A program made the translations under genes and the position numbers. Positions 20,178-30,945 of a stretch of DNA of 64,000 nucleotides are shown here, in pieces. The notes below the pieces were generated by a model. The model worked only from the letters and a program-made list of their open reading frames with translations. It did no database searches and was not told where the DNA came from. The DNA is taken from NCBI GenBank assembly GCA_001600355.1, contig BCJU01000001.1, positions 4,464,013 to 4,528,012 on the forward strand, given 5' to 3'. The DNA comes from Meira nashicola (taxonomy: Eukaryota; Basidiomycota; Exobasidiomycetes; Exobasidiales; Brachybasidiaceae). How positions within the stretch are numbered: position 1 is the stretch's first letter; every line of letters begins with the position of its first letter.

Positions 20178-21218
20178 TTATGGAAAGGTAAAGACTGTTT
20201 TACGAATTTTACGTTTATCGAATAAATCGTAATATTCTACTGCTTTATCGATCGAAACGGAATGTTGAACGAATGGTTTGAATGTATCAAGATGATCTGC
20301 GACCATTTTTAATGCAGGTTCAAAATGAGCACGAACAGGACAACGACCGAATTGAAATCGAAGATTTTTGTTATACAAAGTTGGACCATGTAATGAAACA
20401 GGTTGAGTATGAATACCACAAGAACTTATAATGCCAAAAGGACGAGCGAGTTGCATCGCTAAGTGTAAAGCGGATTCTGCACCAACGACCTCCAAGACAA
20501 TATCCGCACCTCTACCTTCAGTAAGAGACTTTATCTTCTCTTCAACGTTGTCCCCCAGCGTAAATGCATCTTTTGCTCCATGCTTTTTTGCTTCTTCTAA
20601 TCTATCTGGTACTTGATCGATTGCATAAACGTGTGTAAACATAGAAGCAGCAGCAGTGATTGCACAAAGTCCAACCGGTCCACATCCTATAACTACACAA
20701 GTTGTTTCTTGTTTACGTTCATAATCCGTTAACATAACATTTGCATTTTGACTAACATAATAACCCGTTGGTGCAATATCCGCCATAACGATCAAACATT
20801 CATCTGGAATATTCTTTGGAGCAGGATAAAGAGTTGAATCTGCTAATTCTACACGAACGTATTCTGCTTGTGCGCCATCTAAGATTGCTGATCCATAAAC
20901 TTTACCTTTTGGACAACGACCTGTTTGTTTACGTGAACAAAAGAAGCAATCACCACAAGAAGTAGTAAAAGGAGAAACAACATCATCTCCAACTTTAAAA
21001 TTCTTTATTGATGATCCTACTTCATAAACATTTCCAACGAATTCATGTCCCATTACGAAATCATATCCAGTCGTATGGCCATGATAAATGTGTAAATCAG
21101 ATCCGCATAAACCTGAAGTACGTACTTTAACAATTATATCTGTTGCTTCTTTGCATTTAGGAATCGGTCTTTCTTCAACTTTTACCTCATAAGGTGCTTT
21201 TATAACGACTGCTTTCAT
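20178..21218 (-). CDS. Zinc-dependent medium-chain alcohol/polyol dehydrogenase
   Basis: From ATG 21218 the protein has 346 aa (in-frame ATGs at 21239 and 21224 add up to 7). Catalytic zinc ligands are in the SGLCGSDLH and VMGHEFVG motifs. Four structural-zinc cysteines lie in CGDCFFCSRKQTGRC. The Rossmann motif is VIGCGPVGLCA, and an acidic residue after the second strand (YAIDQ) points to NAD rather than NADP. The family oxidises secondary alcohols, polyols or formaldehyde adducts, and substrate cannot be assigned. It is transcribed away from an NmrA-like gene, with about 300 bp between the starts. Confidence 0.88.
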   Translation of the reverse strand: MKAVVIKAPYEVKVEERPIPKCKEATDIIVKVRTSGLCGSDLHIYHGHTTGYDFVMGHEFVGNVYEVGSSIKNFKVGDDVVSPFTTSCGDCFFCSRKQTGRCPKGKVYGSAILDGAQAEYVRVELADSTLYPAPKNIPDECLIVMADIAPTGYYVSQNANVMLTDYERKQETTCVVIGCGPVGLCAITAAASMFTHVYAIDQVPDRLEEAKKHGAKDAFTLGDNVEEKIKSLTEGRGADIVLEVVGAESALHLAMQLARPFGIISSCGIHTQPVSLHGPTLYNKNLRFQFGRCPVRAHFEPALKMVADHLDTFKPFVQHSVSIDKAVEYYDLFDKRKIRKTVFTFP

Positions 21219-21522
21219 CGACATGGCGGAGGTTAACAATATGATGATGGTGATAGAACAGAAGCAAAAAGTAATTAATTAATTCGGGCGTCATTCATTT
21301 TTGTGGAGCCGCGTTTGCCGACAGTCGTACGACAGACAGAATTGATTCAATTCATGCGGGGTAAAGTGCTGGCGTTGATAGGCGCATAATTGATTATATA
21401 ATCATATCCCATCTATCGGCCGGTGTTAACATAATGCTTATAACCGACCGGTGTTAATAAGATTATGTGCATTTATTCACCTCAACTCTCCTTCTCTTAT
21501 AAACACCATAAGCGTGATTATC

Positions 21523-22455
21523 ATGTTAGCATTAACAGCAACTACAGGAAAGATTGGAGGAGCAACTTTAGAAGCTATTCTTCGATATAAATTATTAGAG
21601 AAAAATGATTTTATCGTCTTGACAAGTTCATTGGAAGAAAATCCAAAGGTTAAAGCGATAAAGCAAAATGGAATTTCGGTAAAAACTGATTGCAATTATT
21701 CTGATTGGAAAAGTATGAAAGATGCTTTAAAAGGTTGTTATTCTTTATTCCTAGTTTCCACACCAGAAATTCAACTTGATTTTAATGATGCTCCGAACGG
21801 AAAAGGAAGAGAATCACGTCATTACACCGCAATCGATGCAGCAATCTCAGCAGGAATTCAACATATCTACTATACTTCTCTTGCTTTTAAAAATCACTCA
21901 AAAGCAGGTGTAATGAGAGCTCACTTTCGTACAGAAGAATATTTGAAAGAGAAACAGCAACAGAACCAATTACGATCTTTTACAGTAATTCGTGAAGGAT
22001 TATATTCTGAAAGTTGGCCATTATACCTTGGACATTTTACGCTAAATGGAAAAGAAGAAAGAGAAGAGATCGTTGTTGCTGGAGATGGACAAATTTCTTG
22101 GACGAGCATTTCCGATTTAGGATTGGCAAGTGCAATTATCATCACTTCGCCAAACGATGCTCGATTTAATAATTCAATCCTTTATCTTTCCAATCCAACA
22201 ACTCTTAACCTAAATGATCTAGCTAACAAATTAGATCGAAAATTATCAATTCTATCAGAGTCACAATACGTGCAACATTACGAAAAAGAACACGAAATGC
22301 AAGCTCCTTTCCTTGAATGGTGGTCGAGTACATATCCTAGCCTGGAAGAAGGACATTGCAATATCCAAGACCCTTTGTTGACAGACTTACTTGCTAAACA
22401 TGAACGTCAACCTGAAAGCTTTGATTTAATCTTAAACACAATGATATACAAATAA
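21523..22455 (+). CDS. NmrA-like / atypical SDR NAD(P)-binding protein
   Basis: The start at 21523 gives 310 aa and opens with the first strand and dinucleotide loop LALTATTGKIGGATLEAIL, the shortened T-G-x-I-G form seen in NmrA, HSCARG and bacterial QorB. The body has the expected IYYTSLAF strand, a REGLYSE region and a C-terminal substrate or partner domain. No YxxxK catalytic pair is evident, which fits NmrA-type redox sensors but does not exclude a quinone reductase. The upstream in-frame start at 21451 lies in leader-like sequence. It is divergent with the alcohol dehydrogenase. Confidence 0.82.
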   Translation: MLALTATTGKIGGATLEAILRYKLLEKNDFIVLTSSLEENPKVKAIKQNGISVKTDCNYSDWKSMKDALKGCYSLFLVSTPEIQLDFNDAPNGKGRESRHYTAIDAAISAGIQHIYYTSLAFKNHSKAGVMRAHFRTEEYLKEKQQQNQLRSFTVIREGLYSESWPLYLGHFTLNGKEEREEIVVAGDGQISWTSISDLGLASAIIITSPNDARFNNSILYLSNPTTLNLNDLANKLDRKLSILSESQYVQHYEKEHEMQAPFLEWWSSTYPSLEEGHCNIQDPLLTDLLAKHERQPESFDLILNTMIYK

Positions 22456-22540
22456 TGTAAGATTCGATGAAATTTCGTTAGGTTACTGAGAAACATTCTT
22501 TTTTTTTCTTTCTTTCGGAGGTATAATGTTATTCTCTTAT

Positions 22541-23708
22541 TTAGGTAGAAGTAACTTTGTATAATGTTAAAGCATAACCACCACCGCAAGTTTCTGTATT
22601 ATCACCTGCGCAAGCCATGTTGCAATTTGATGCGGTATTTTTGTTATTTGTTGAAGCACCACAATAACATTCGGTCGAATACTCTAAACCTGCATATCTA
22701 CCACCATTTCCGGATTGTGAAGCACAAAATGAAACACATTTTTCAGCAGTCATAGAAGGATCACTGAAATTTGCACCTGTCAAACTACGAGAAGATCCAT
22801 CAGCATAACAACCTTGATAATTATATGTTTTCGTGCTAGAAGTGACGCTTTGTTTTGGTTTATTGGAAGTTGGAGGTGGAGCGCTTCCTTGACGTTGATA
22901 AACAGTTAAAGTGCCTGGGCCACCGCAAAAAGAAGTATTTTCACCCGTGCAAGTTGATTCACAACTTTGAGCCGAAAGAGGATTACCAAGGTTAACGGAA
23001 TTCGATGATCCACAGAAGCATTGATAACCTGTATAATCATTATACGATGAAGTAGGGTCAACAATTTTATTCTTTATCAAATTTTCACTTAATCATATTA
23101 TACTCACGGTACTCTGTTCCTGATAAATCATATCCTCTACTTGTGCAACCTGAAGCACATAAATCGGGCGTCATACTAGGATTAGAATTACCTTGGTAAA
23201 CATAAGGTAATAAACGATTGTTGGTATTATCACCAAAGCAACCTTTATACGTTTGACCTGATAATTGTTTAACAGAAGGTGCAGAATGTTTTATATTTTG
23301 AAACACCAACAGTGCATTTGGACCACCACAATTTTGAGAAGAATCACCTTTGCATGTTGTTGAACAACCACCATTATTCTTTGAAGAAATTGAAGAAGCA
23401 TTAACATTTATCTTTGAACCATTATCTAAACTTGGACCGCAAAAGCATTGATAACCATATTCGATTCCACTCAAATAAGCACCTTGAGAGTCACAAAAAG
23501 CAATACAAGAACTAATTGAAGTTGATTGACCGTTTGGTGATTCAGAATAAGCAGCGTTCAAAGCACGTGCATTAGGGTAAAGATCATTTGCACAACCTAA
23601 TAATTTCCAATTACCTGCATTTGGACCAGCAGGTTGGTATGTTTGACCTTGAACTGCAACGAGAATCGAAGAAGTAACTAAAAAGAGGAAGGAAGTTAAC
23701 ATAAACAT
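22541..23708 (-). CDS. Secreted protein with three WSC domains
   Basis: Two exons, 23108-23708 and 22541-23028, are separated by a 79-nt intron (GTGAGT...ACAG). The junction rebuilds the motif GTEYRYQCFCG, parallel to GIEYGYQCFCG and GLEYSTECYCG in the other repeats, so the splice is well supported. The product is 362 aa with an N-terminal signal peptide ending near VQG. Each WSC domain begins with a Gly-Cys block (LLGCAND, YKGCFGD, YQGCYAD) and ends with a C-GG block, with about eight cysteines per unit. There is no C-terminal membrane segment or tail, so this is not a Wsc1-type sensor. It is a soluble extracellular WSC protein, a group implicated in binding wall glucans. A Ser/Thr/Pro linker separates domains 2 and 3. 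Confidence 0.9.
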
Positions 23709-23771
23709 CTTTTGGTTGAGAGTCGAAATTATTCTACTGTTTAGGGATTTTATGTTTAAAGAAATTACTGA

Positions 23772-23779
23772 CTTATATA
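23772..23779 (-). promoter_or_regulatory. TATA box of the WSC gene
   Basis: TATATAAG on the minus strand, 64 bp upstream of the ATG at 23708. Confidence 0.5.
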
Positions 23780-26422
23780 GGAAAAGAAAAAAAGAAGAAG
23801 TGCTAGCAATTTAACATTTGTATCATTCTTTTTCTTCACTATCCGAAAAAGTGTGCAACGGGAAGAGAAGATATATGTGTAGAGCGCTCAGATCATCCTT
23901 TTCGGAGAAGGATGGTTCGCATCTAATCAGCATCTCAACACATAAATTGTGATTCCCACGCAAAGTTCAAAATGAATGGATAGGTTCAATAACTCCTTTT
24001 AGAAGATATGCTTGGCATAGAATGACTCTAAATAATATTCTCTTTAAAGTTTATTTCATCCCGAAATCCAACGTGTTCAAGCACGGGCACATACACTTTT
24101 TTTCAGACGCGTTAAAAGGGGGGGAGAAGAGTAGTGTTAGAAAGGGTTCTACTGTTGTTCCCGTGTAAAGCCACTGGAACAAACATTTACGCGTAAACAG
24201 CCACGACCCCCGCAAAATGATAAACATATTCATACAAACAACACATGTCCGAGGATGTATTATAGTTAATTGGCCAGAACGATCAATTGGTCTGTTTTCT
24301 CCGTGGTCATCTTTTCACACATTTGAGCAGTCAACGTTAGGCTACTGAAGCGGAAAACATGAATACATATAGGTATAGCATATATTTGGGCCTAGATCAA
24401 AATTAAAATGGTTGTGGGAAAAGGAAAAAGAAATTTATAAAACTTCCCGCCCCAGTCAAAATTGATCAGTCTAGCCACCTTGTTTGATAGTTGGGTATGA
24501 AAATGTAGTCTACATTTGTATACATTTTGAATATGCATTGTGCATGTATGCTTTAGTGTGTTTAATGTGTACTCTAGTTTGCACGTGTTCTATGTGCATA
24601 ATCCATCGCTCACCATTAGCACGGCGTACGGGTACCAAGTTGCTCATCTCATGGTAAATTATCAATAAAAGCAATTCAATAATTGCTTTATCATCAACAA
24701 CTTGACACTTATATAATAATGAATTTCCTAGTTGATTTTTATAGTCTTGTCATTTAAGATAATATAATAACCATTTATCAGAAAAAAAACCATAAAGTTA
24801 AAATATATATGTTTTATAAATTATATATCCCGGAATCATCAAGATAATAAAGTAAGTTATTTATAAAATAGAATTATCATTTGATTGATATCATATTTTC
24901 CTTCATGTATAATATCCTGGCAGTGAAAAAATAAAACCACTGTATTTTAATATTTTTTAAATGTTTTAAAGTTTTAAAAATATTTTGTATAATTAATTAA
25001 ATAGTCTACTTATATATTTAAATCATTTCTATTTATTTACCAATATAATCTAGTAAGGTATGGCAGTATTAAACGGCTTTAATTACTATAAGACAGGCTT
25101 ATAATTGATTATCACGACGATGAAAATGAGATATTAGTAGAAGGGTAATATTCTTGAATAAAATAATATCTCACGTGACCCACCACTCTTAAATAGGACG
25201 AGACCATAAACGTGATAAAGTAATACAAGTTATTATATCATCGGTCTGATTAGATCCGGAAAGAGCTTATCAAGATAACGCCATTTTAAATTACCCGGAA
25301 ATGATATAATAAATTTACCATAATACTGATGCGGATAGATGATCTTTGAATATTATATAAGATATAGGAAAGAGAATGAGACATGTTTCACTTCATTGTG
25401 AAAGATTTATTACGATTCTTACGCTTCTAGAAATACACAAAGAGACGGGAAGGCTATCATCTTTAAATATTATCCGCATCAAAGCTATTAACTGCCAAGG
25501 TGTCAATGCTAAAAAATCCCGATTATACACTAAAACTCTAGATCAATTTTTACCAATCCCGTGGGTCTGTATTAGGTATAGGTATGTATGTATGTGATTG
25601 ATTAGTGCGGTAACTCGGAAATGTTTCAAATAAAGTCCTAATGCATCCATTCATACAATGATCACACTTTTTATATGCAAGGTTTGATCGGAACACCATG
25701 GCTTTTCCCTAGAATATTAGAACATACTTGACGCGTACCACGTATGTGTTTATTATTGTCTATTTATTCGATCACGTCAAAACAAAAAATGCTATACAAC
25801 AGGATGGATGCGTCAAGATAAAAAGCCCGTCGGTACATAAAATATATTAAAGCTTGCTCATGCAGTGTACCAGAATCTTTTGTTATTATTCATTTATCTT
25901 TTTCGCGCTAACCGGATGTAGGATAAAAATACGCTAATGAGGCTCGTAAGTCGCAGAAATGTATAGAACAACAACTTACAACTTACCGCCGTCATCGTTA
26001 AAAGATGAAAAAGAAGGTTGTAAAAATGATTGACGCAGTGATTAGCGTATTGTTATGTTGAATTTATCTATATGTCAATGTCAAAAGAATTTTTAGGTTC
26101 GAAAGACACCGATCAAAGAAGAAAAAGAACTTTCCGATGGTGATTATTAGCTTAAACATTATTGAATAGAAGTTGTTACTCAACTGAGACAAACACCAAT
26201 AAAGTGCACTTGAGCATACGGTAATTAAAATATCGTAGAACACCGATCTACATGTAAAAGAACGGAATATGCTCTTCTTTACCAATTGGGAACAATGAAA
26301 AGAGAGAGCACAAATTATTACCACATTTATGGTCTCGAGGGTGTGTTATGTTACATACATATGTGTGGTTCCATTGCGTGCTATTAAATTACCAAAATTC
26401 GAATCGACAAAATCAAAAAAAG
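23780..26422. other. Gene-poor region, 2.6 kb
   Basis: No convincing gene was found on either strand. Short frames (for example 25376-25597 and 26064-26324) have no recognisable content. The centre is an AT-rich island, listed separately. Confidence 0.5.
24660..25060. other. AT-rich island
   Basis: About 400 bp are composed almost wholly of A and T, with runs such as TTTTAAATGTTTTAAAG and ATTAATTAAATAG, clearly above the local level. A small inverted repeat (GCAATTCAATAATTGC, 24671-24686) lies at its left end. It could be a replication origin, centromere-like core, decayed element or a plain AT-rich spacer. Confidence 0.45.
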
Positions 26423-26430
26423 TATATATA
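26423..26430 (+). promoter_or_regulatory. TATA box of the His-Pro repeat gene
   Basis: TATATATA lies 93 bp upstream of the ATG at 26516. Confidence 0.4.
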
Positions 26431-26515
26431 TTCAGACTTGCATCTTTAGTCAACAACCCATTCTCTATCAAAATATACCTTTTGGACCTTATCCTCTCGC
26501 AAGTTCATATTCAAG

Positions 26516-27380
26516 ATGCGTTTGTCAATTTACACACTTGCCGTTTTGGCAATCTTCACAGCTACAGCCGCTGCTGGACCAATCCAACGCGACAATCATC
26601 CTCATCCCCATCCCCATCCCCATCCACACCCACATCCTCACCCTCACCCAAGCGCAAGCTCAAGCTCATCATCTTCAGTGATTTCATCTTCAAGCTCAGC
26701 ATCAGCATCTCCAAGCGCTGCAGGATCTTTGGCAAAACGTGATCACCCACACCCACACCCTCACCCACACCCTCATCCTCATCCTCATCCTCACCCAAGC
26801 GCAAGCGGAAGCTNNNNNNNNNNNNNNNNNNNNNNNNNNNNNNNNNNNNNNNNNNNNNNNNNNNNNNNNNNNNNNNNNNNNNNNNNNNNNNNNNNNNNNN
26901 NNNNNNNNNNNNNNNNNNNNNNNNNNNNNNNNNNNNNNNNNNNNNNNNNNNNNNNNNNNNNNNNNNNNNNNNNNNNNNNNNNNNNNNNNNNNNNNNNNNN
27001 NNNNNNNNNNNNNNNNNNNNNNNNNNNNNNNNNNNNNNNNNNNNNNNNNNNNNNNNNNNNNNNNNNNNNNNNNNNNNNNNNNNNNNNNNNNNNNNNNNNN
27101 NNNNNNNNNNNNNNNNNNNNNNNNNNNNNNNNNNNNNNNNNNNNNNNNNNNNNNNNNNNNNNNNNNNNNNNNNTCTTCTTCCGCTGCTTCATCTTCATCT
27201 TCAAGCGCAGCTTCGGAAACTCCATCAGCAGGATCTTTGGCAAAACGTGATCACCCACACCCTCACCCACACCCACACCCACACCCTCATCCTCACCCAA
27301 GCGCAAGTTCATCCGCTTCATCGTCCGCTTCATCATCATCATCATCATCAGCTGCAGCAGTTGAGACTGATCTCAAATAA
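26516..27380 (+). CDS. Secreted His-Pro / Ser repeat protein with Lys-Arg sites (candidate Kex2-processed repeat precursor)
   Basis: A signal peptide (MRLSIYTLAVLAIFTATAAA) is followed by repeated units. Each unit is an Arg-Asp start, a tract of 8-9 His-Pro dipeptides, a Ser/Ala-rich spacer and the closing SLAKR. Three units can be seen: the first begins after Gln-Arg, the second after Lys74-Arg75, and the last after Lys-Arg at 27243-27248. More units probably lie in the 360-N gap at 26814-27173. The frames before and after the gap differ by two, so the true gap length should be 2 modulo 3. Stop is at 27378-27380. Repeats bounded by dibasic sites behind a signal peptide define Kex2-processed repeat proteins (alpha-factor, Ustilago Rep1, ustiloxin-type precursors). 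His-Pro tracts would bind Cu, Ni or Zn, which is inference. A low-complexity wall protein is the alternative. Confidence 0.7.
26814..27173. other. Assembly gap (360 N)
   Basis: A run of exactly 360 N sits inside the His-Pro repeat gene. Near-identical repeats on both sides explain why the assembly broke there; the length is probably an estimate. Confidence 0.99.
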
Positions 27381-27904
27381 ATGACTTGATAGGACTTGCT
27401 GCAAGTAGGGTATGATCTTCCAGGGTAGTTCTTCCCTTACACGATTCACGGACATTTAGGACAATCATCATCAACGTAATCCTTTCGCCTTCATTTTTTG
27501 TTTGTTTTTTTCGGATTGGTGTGTTCAGCTCACCACAAACAATAGTTGTCCATTCCATATCTTTTTTTTTTCCGTAGATCCAAAACACATGCATACATAC
27601 ATACCTTCTTATATTTTCCATTTTGGTATTGTTTATTTTTGATCTCTGCTGTTATAGACGTAACATCGTTTTGCAATTATACCATCTTTTTCCACTTTTG
27701 AAAATTGATACATTTATGGTGAGACTGATGATAGTACAGAAAAGGTGTGAATCAAACGCGCGTTTGGCTTCTCAGACGCGGTGCACGGACGTACGCGGCA
27801 TTGAATCTTTCAAAGAGGTACTTTATAACATTCAGATCATTCATGAAAGATGCATTACACTGTTATATACAGTCAGGGTATAAGATAAAGAAAGACATCA
27901 TCAT
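27381..27904. other. Intergenic region between convergent genes
   Basis: 3' flanks of the His-Pro repeat gene and sugar transporter 1. Nothing recognisable beyond T-rich runs. Confidence 0.5.
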
Positions 27905-29410
27905 TCACTTGTCAACACCCTCAACGTCGACCTTTTCTTGACGCTCGCTTTGTTGCCAACCAATCGTACTAAACGCTTCATCCATCTCTTCCAAAGATTT
28001 ACGTGCAGTTTCGGGCAGGTAAAATGCAATGATAGGAACCCAAAGTGCGTTAAGAACGGCAAAGATGATATAAACACGATATTTTATATTCTTGATAGCT
28101 GAAGGTGTGAATTTCACAACGGCGAAATTCATAATCCAATTTGAAGCAGTACTTAAAGCACTTCCTTGCGTTCGAATACGTAAAGGTAAAACTTCTGATG
28201 GAATTAACCAAACAGTTGCTTGAAAACCAATACTGAAGAACAATTCAAAGATGAATAACATTGCACTTGCTGCACGACCATAAACTTTTGAGCTATTTGG
28301 TTGTTGTGTCTTGTACACTAAACCGGTTTGGACAACCATAACAGCAGACATACCTGCAATACAAGGCAACAATAACATCTTTCGACCAACAACATCGATC
28401 AAAAAGATTGAAATTGTACTGCCAAGAATCAAACACATATTCAAACCTCCAGCCAATAAAGCTGAATCTTTGTCTGATAATCCGATTGATTTTTTAAAAA
28501 GAGTGCTTGAATAATAAATTAATGCATTAATACCTCCTAATTGTTGTGCAGCTTGAATGAAACATGCCAAAAGCCATCTTTTACGTGTTTGCAATGAATC
28601 ATCACTCCATCCACCTCCAGGTGCAATTAAGCCACGCCAGCCGTGAACACGATCTGCTTCACGCTGTTCGTGTTCGAGTGCTTCTTTGATTTCTGCGAAT
28701 TGCTTTTCCACTTTGGTTTCCGTTGTAGATGAATTCAACAATCTTGCAATCACTTCTTTTGCTTCTTCCGTTCTTCCTTTTTTGATCAACCATCTTGGCG
28801 TGTCTGGAATGACGAGAGCACATAAAATGATGAAAATGATAAAGACGCATTGCAATGCAATCGGTAAACGCCAACATATTGAATCACCTTTCAAAGAAGG
28901 AGCGCCAAAATTGAAAGCATAATCGATCCAATACGAAATAACAATTCCACAATTCAATACCGTCAAATCGATTGCTACCAATTTACCACGTGAAAATGCT
29001 GGACTTGTTTCAGCTTGCAAGACGGGAACGGTTGCATTAATGATTCCCATACCTATTCCGCAAACTAGACGACCAAAAATTAAAACTCCAACAGTACTTG
29101 CAGCAGCTTGAATAATTGCACCGGCAATCATCCATTGAGCGCCAAAGATGATTGTCATCCTTCTGCCTAATTTCTCTCCCATAACAAATGTTGATAATGC
29201 TCCCAAAAAACAACCAATTTCGTAAAGACTAACGATATTACCAATCATATTCTCACTTGGATAATTGAATGTCGAATTAAACGAAGGAGCTTCCACCAAA
29301 CCACCAAAGACACCATTGTCGTAACCTACTAGTAAGAAACCGGTAGCGCAACAAGCTGTAATTACGGATAAAAGATAAGGTCCACGAAGACCGACGTCGA
29401 AAGACACCAT
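27905..29410 (-). CDS. MFS sugar transporter (paralogue 1)
   Basis: This single-exon gene encodes 501 aa with twelve predicted membrane segments. Sugar-porter marks are present: GYDNGVFGGLV in TM1, a GEKLGRR loop after TM2, GRLVCGIGMGIINATVP in TM4, PDTPRWLIKKGR at the end of TM6, the QAAQQLGGINALIYYSS block in TM7, and PETARKSLEEMDEAF at the C-terminus. The family imports hexoses, pentoses, polyols or sugar acids by proton symport; the substrate cannot be read. A close paralogue lies at 47898-49487. The position next to the A-T-R-SDR reductase gene is divergent, over a 1.5-kb spacer. A TATA-like GTATAAAG lies about 105 bp upstream of the ATG. Confidence 0.92.
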   Translation of the reverse strand: MVSFDVGLRGPYLLSVITACCATGFLLVGYDNGVFGGLVEAPSFNSTFNYPSENMIGNIVSLYEIGCFLGALSTFVMGEKLGRRMTIIFGAQWMIAGAIIQAAASTVGVLIFGRLVCGIGMGIINATVPVLQAETSPAFSRGKLVAIDLTVLNCGIVISYWIDYAFNFGAPSLKGDSICWRLPIALQCVFIIFIILCALVIPDTPRWLIKKGRTEEAKEVIARLLNSSTTETKVEKQFAEIKEALEHEQREADRVHGWRGLIAPGGGWSDDSLQTRKRWLLACFIQAAQQLGGINALIYYSSTLFKKSIGLSDKDSALLAGGLNMCLILGSTISIFLIDVVGRKMLLLPCIAGMSAVMVVQTGLVYKTQQPNSSKVYGRAASAMLFIFELFFSIGFQATVWLIPSEVLPLRIRTQGSALSTASNWIMNFAVVKFTPSAIKNIKYRVYIIFAVLNALWVPIIAFYLPETARKSLEEMDEAFSTIGWQQSERQEKVDVEGVDK

Positions 29411-30945
29411 CTTGAGTTTTCTTTGTCAGAAGGAAGAAGGTGAAAAGAAAGACAAAGACAAAGGGATCAGATGCTTTTAGTCGTCTTCAAAATACACTGA
29501 CATACTTTATACCCGCTCTTCATCAAGCATGCTCTTATGCTGTAGCGGGGCAAATTTGTGCGCACATACAATGCGGCTCCTTCTTGAAATATTCGGGCGT
29601 CGAAATGAGGGGCTGAAATGAGCAATTTGATACTTTTATGAAACAAAAAAAAGGCGGGGAGGTACATCGGCTAAAGCTTGCATCAAGGCTGAAGAATGGA
29701 AAGTGAGTGAGTGAGTGATTCGTGGCAGGGTTTTCGGCCGGCCATAGTAGTACAACATCCTTCAATCTCGTCAATTCACTTATCATTGCGCTGTTTCATT
29801 TGAAGAGAACATTTACGCCACCGGCATCAATACCTCATTCATCTGTGAGATTCCAGAATTTTCGGCACAACAAAGGGTGGTGATCATAGCAATCAACCAT
29901 GGAATTGTGGCTTCTTATTTTCGGATAGAAGAGCCTTCAAGTTTTGTTACCGTTCATGTCCTTTCTGCAGCGATACAATAAATGAAGCCTACATAATGTA
30001 TGCGCGGCACCCACAATCAAATCAAGGCGGTGGATAGTAGTTGTTTAGCGAACCACATTTGCACAGGCTGACGTCGTGATCAGATATCGAGTAATAATGT
30101 TTTATCCGGACCTAAAGCACCGCCACTGAGAACTCAAGTGGTCATCGTCAACAGTATGTGAACTCGCTTCATTGTCACTTGTTGAAGAATATAGCATGTT
30201 TTCTTAGGTGATGGTAATCATGATGGCTGTGAACCGACTCCACAAATTACACCAAATTTATATGCATGTATGCATGGATGAATCACAGGGCCGAAATATA
30301 GACTATATGCACGTAGGAATGATATTAGCACTAAAATCCAAATTAGCACGCAATATTTTATTGTTTAACAAAAAGAATAAGAACTGCTAAGGGTATGTTT
30401 ATTACAAATAATTTTGCATGTGTGTGCGTATTCAGCCAACAGAACTCATTGAAATCTTTCCGTTTCGCCTGCAGTTTTGCAGGAAGCGTCTGGGATTAAA
30501 GTTCTTTGCTTAGAGAATGCGTGAGTGCCCGCGCGCGCGGCGAAGTGCATGGATGATAAACTTAAGTTTGAGCTCTTTCGCCTTTATACTGCAAAATATG
30601 GGCGAACGTTTCCACACCTGAACAGCATTTAACGGCCAATTTCACACACACATATAATTTGCTTAACGCGCTAAATTGCTTGACGATGCACTGTGAGATT
30701 CGAATTTCTTCTTAACCAATTTTTTGCTCTTTAAAGCTTCCCGATCATTCCGAAAAAGAAATGCGTACGTAAATAATCAACACCTTTATCCTTTCCCACA
30801 ACCGCCTCTTTGCAATTATCTCAAATAGACCGAATTCAAGCCAAAAAAAAGCTTTTTTTTATTAGGTCGTAGAATTGTGATCGAGGTCGGACAATACGTT
30901 TATTTCTAACTTTGTAAATTTTTCGATGAAATCATAAAGGACAAT
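29411..30945. other. Divergent upstream region, 1.5 kb
   Basis: Lies between transporter 1 (minus) and the A-T-R-SDR gene (plus). GTATAAAG on the minus strand at 29515-29522 serves the transporter. A GC-alternating patch (GCGCGCGC) occurs near 30531. The short frame at 30208-30390 has no recognisable content. No gene is called. Confidence 0.45.

Noticed and set aside
24660..25060. Retrotransposon LTR or other mobile element in the AT-rich island
   Set aside because: No terminal repeats, target-site duplication, tRNA primer site or transposase or polymerase motif could be seen.
25376..25597. Plus-strand 73-codon frame next to the AT-rich island
   Set aside because: No recognisable content, no promoter and no splice partner.
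30208..30390. Possible small gene upstream of the A-T-R-SDR gene
   Set aside because: Only 60 codons with unremarkable composition; nothing supports translation.
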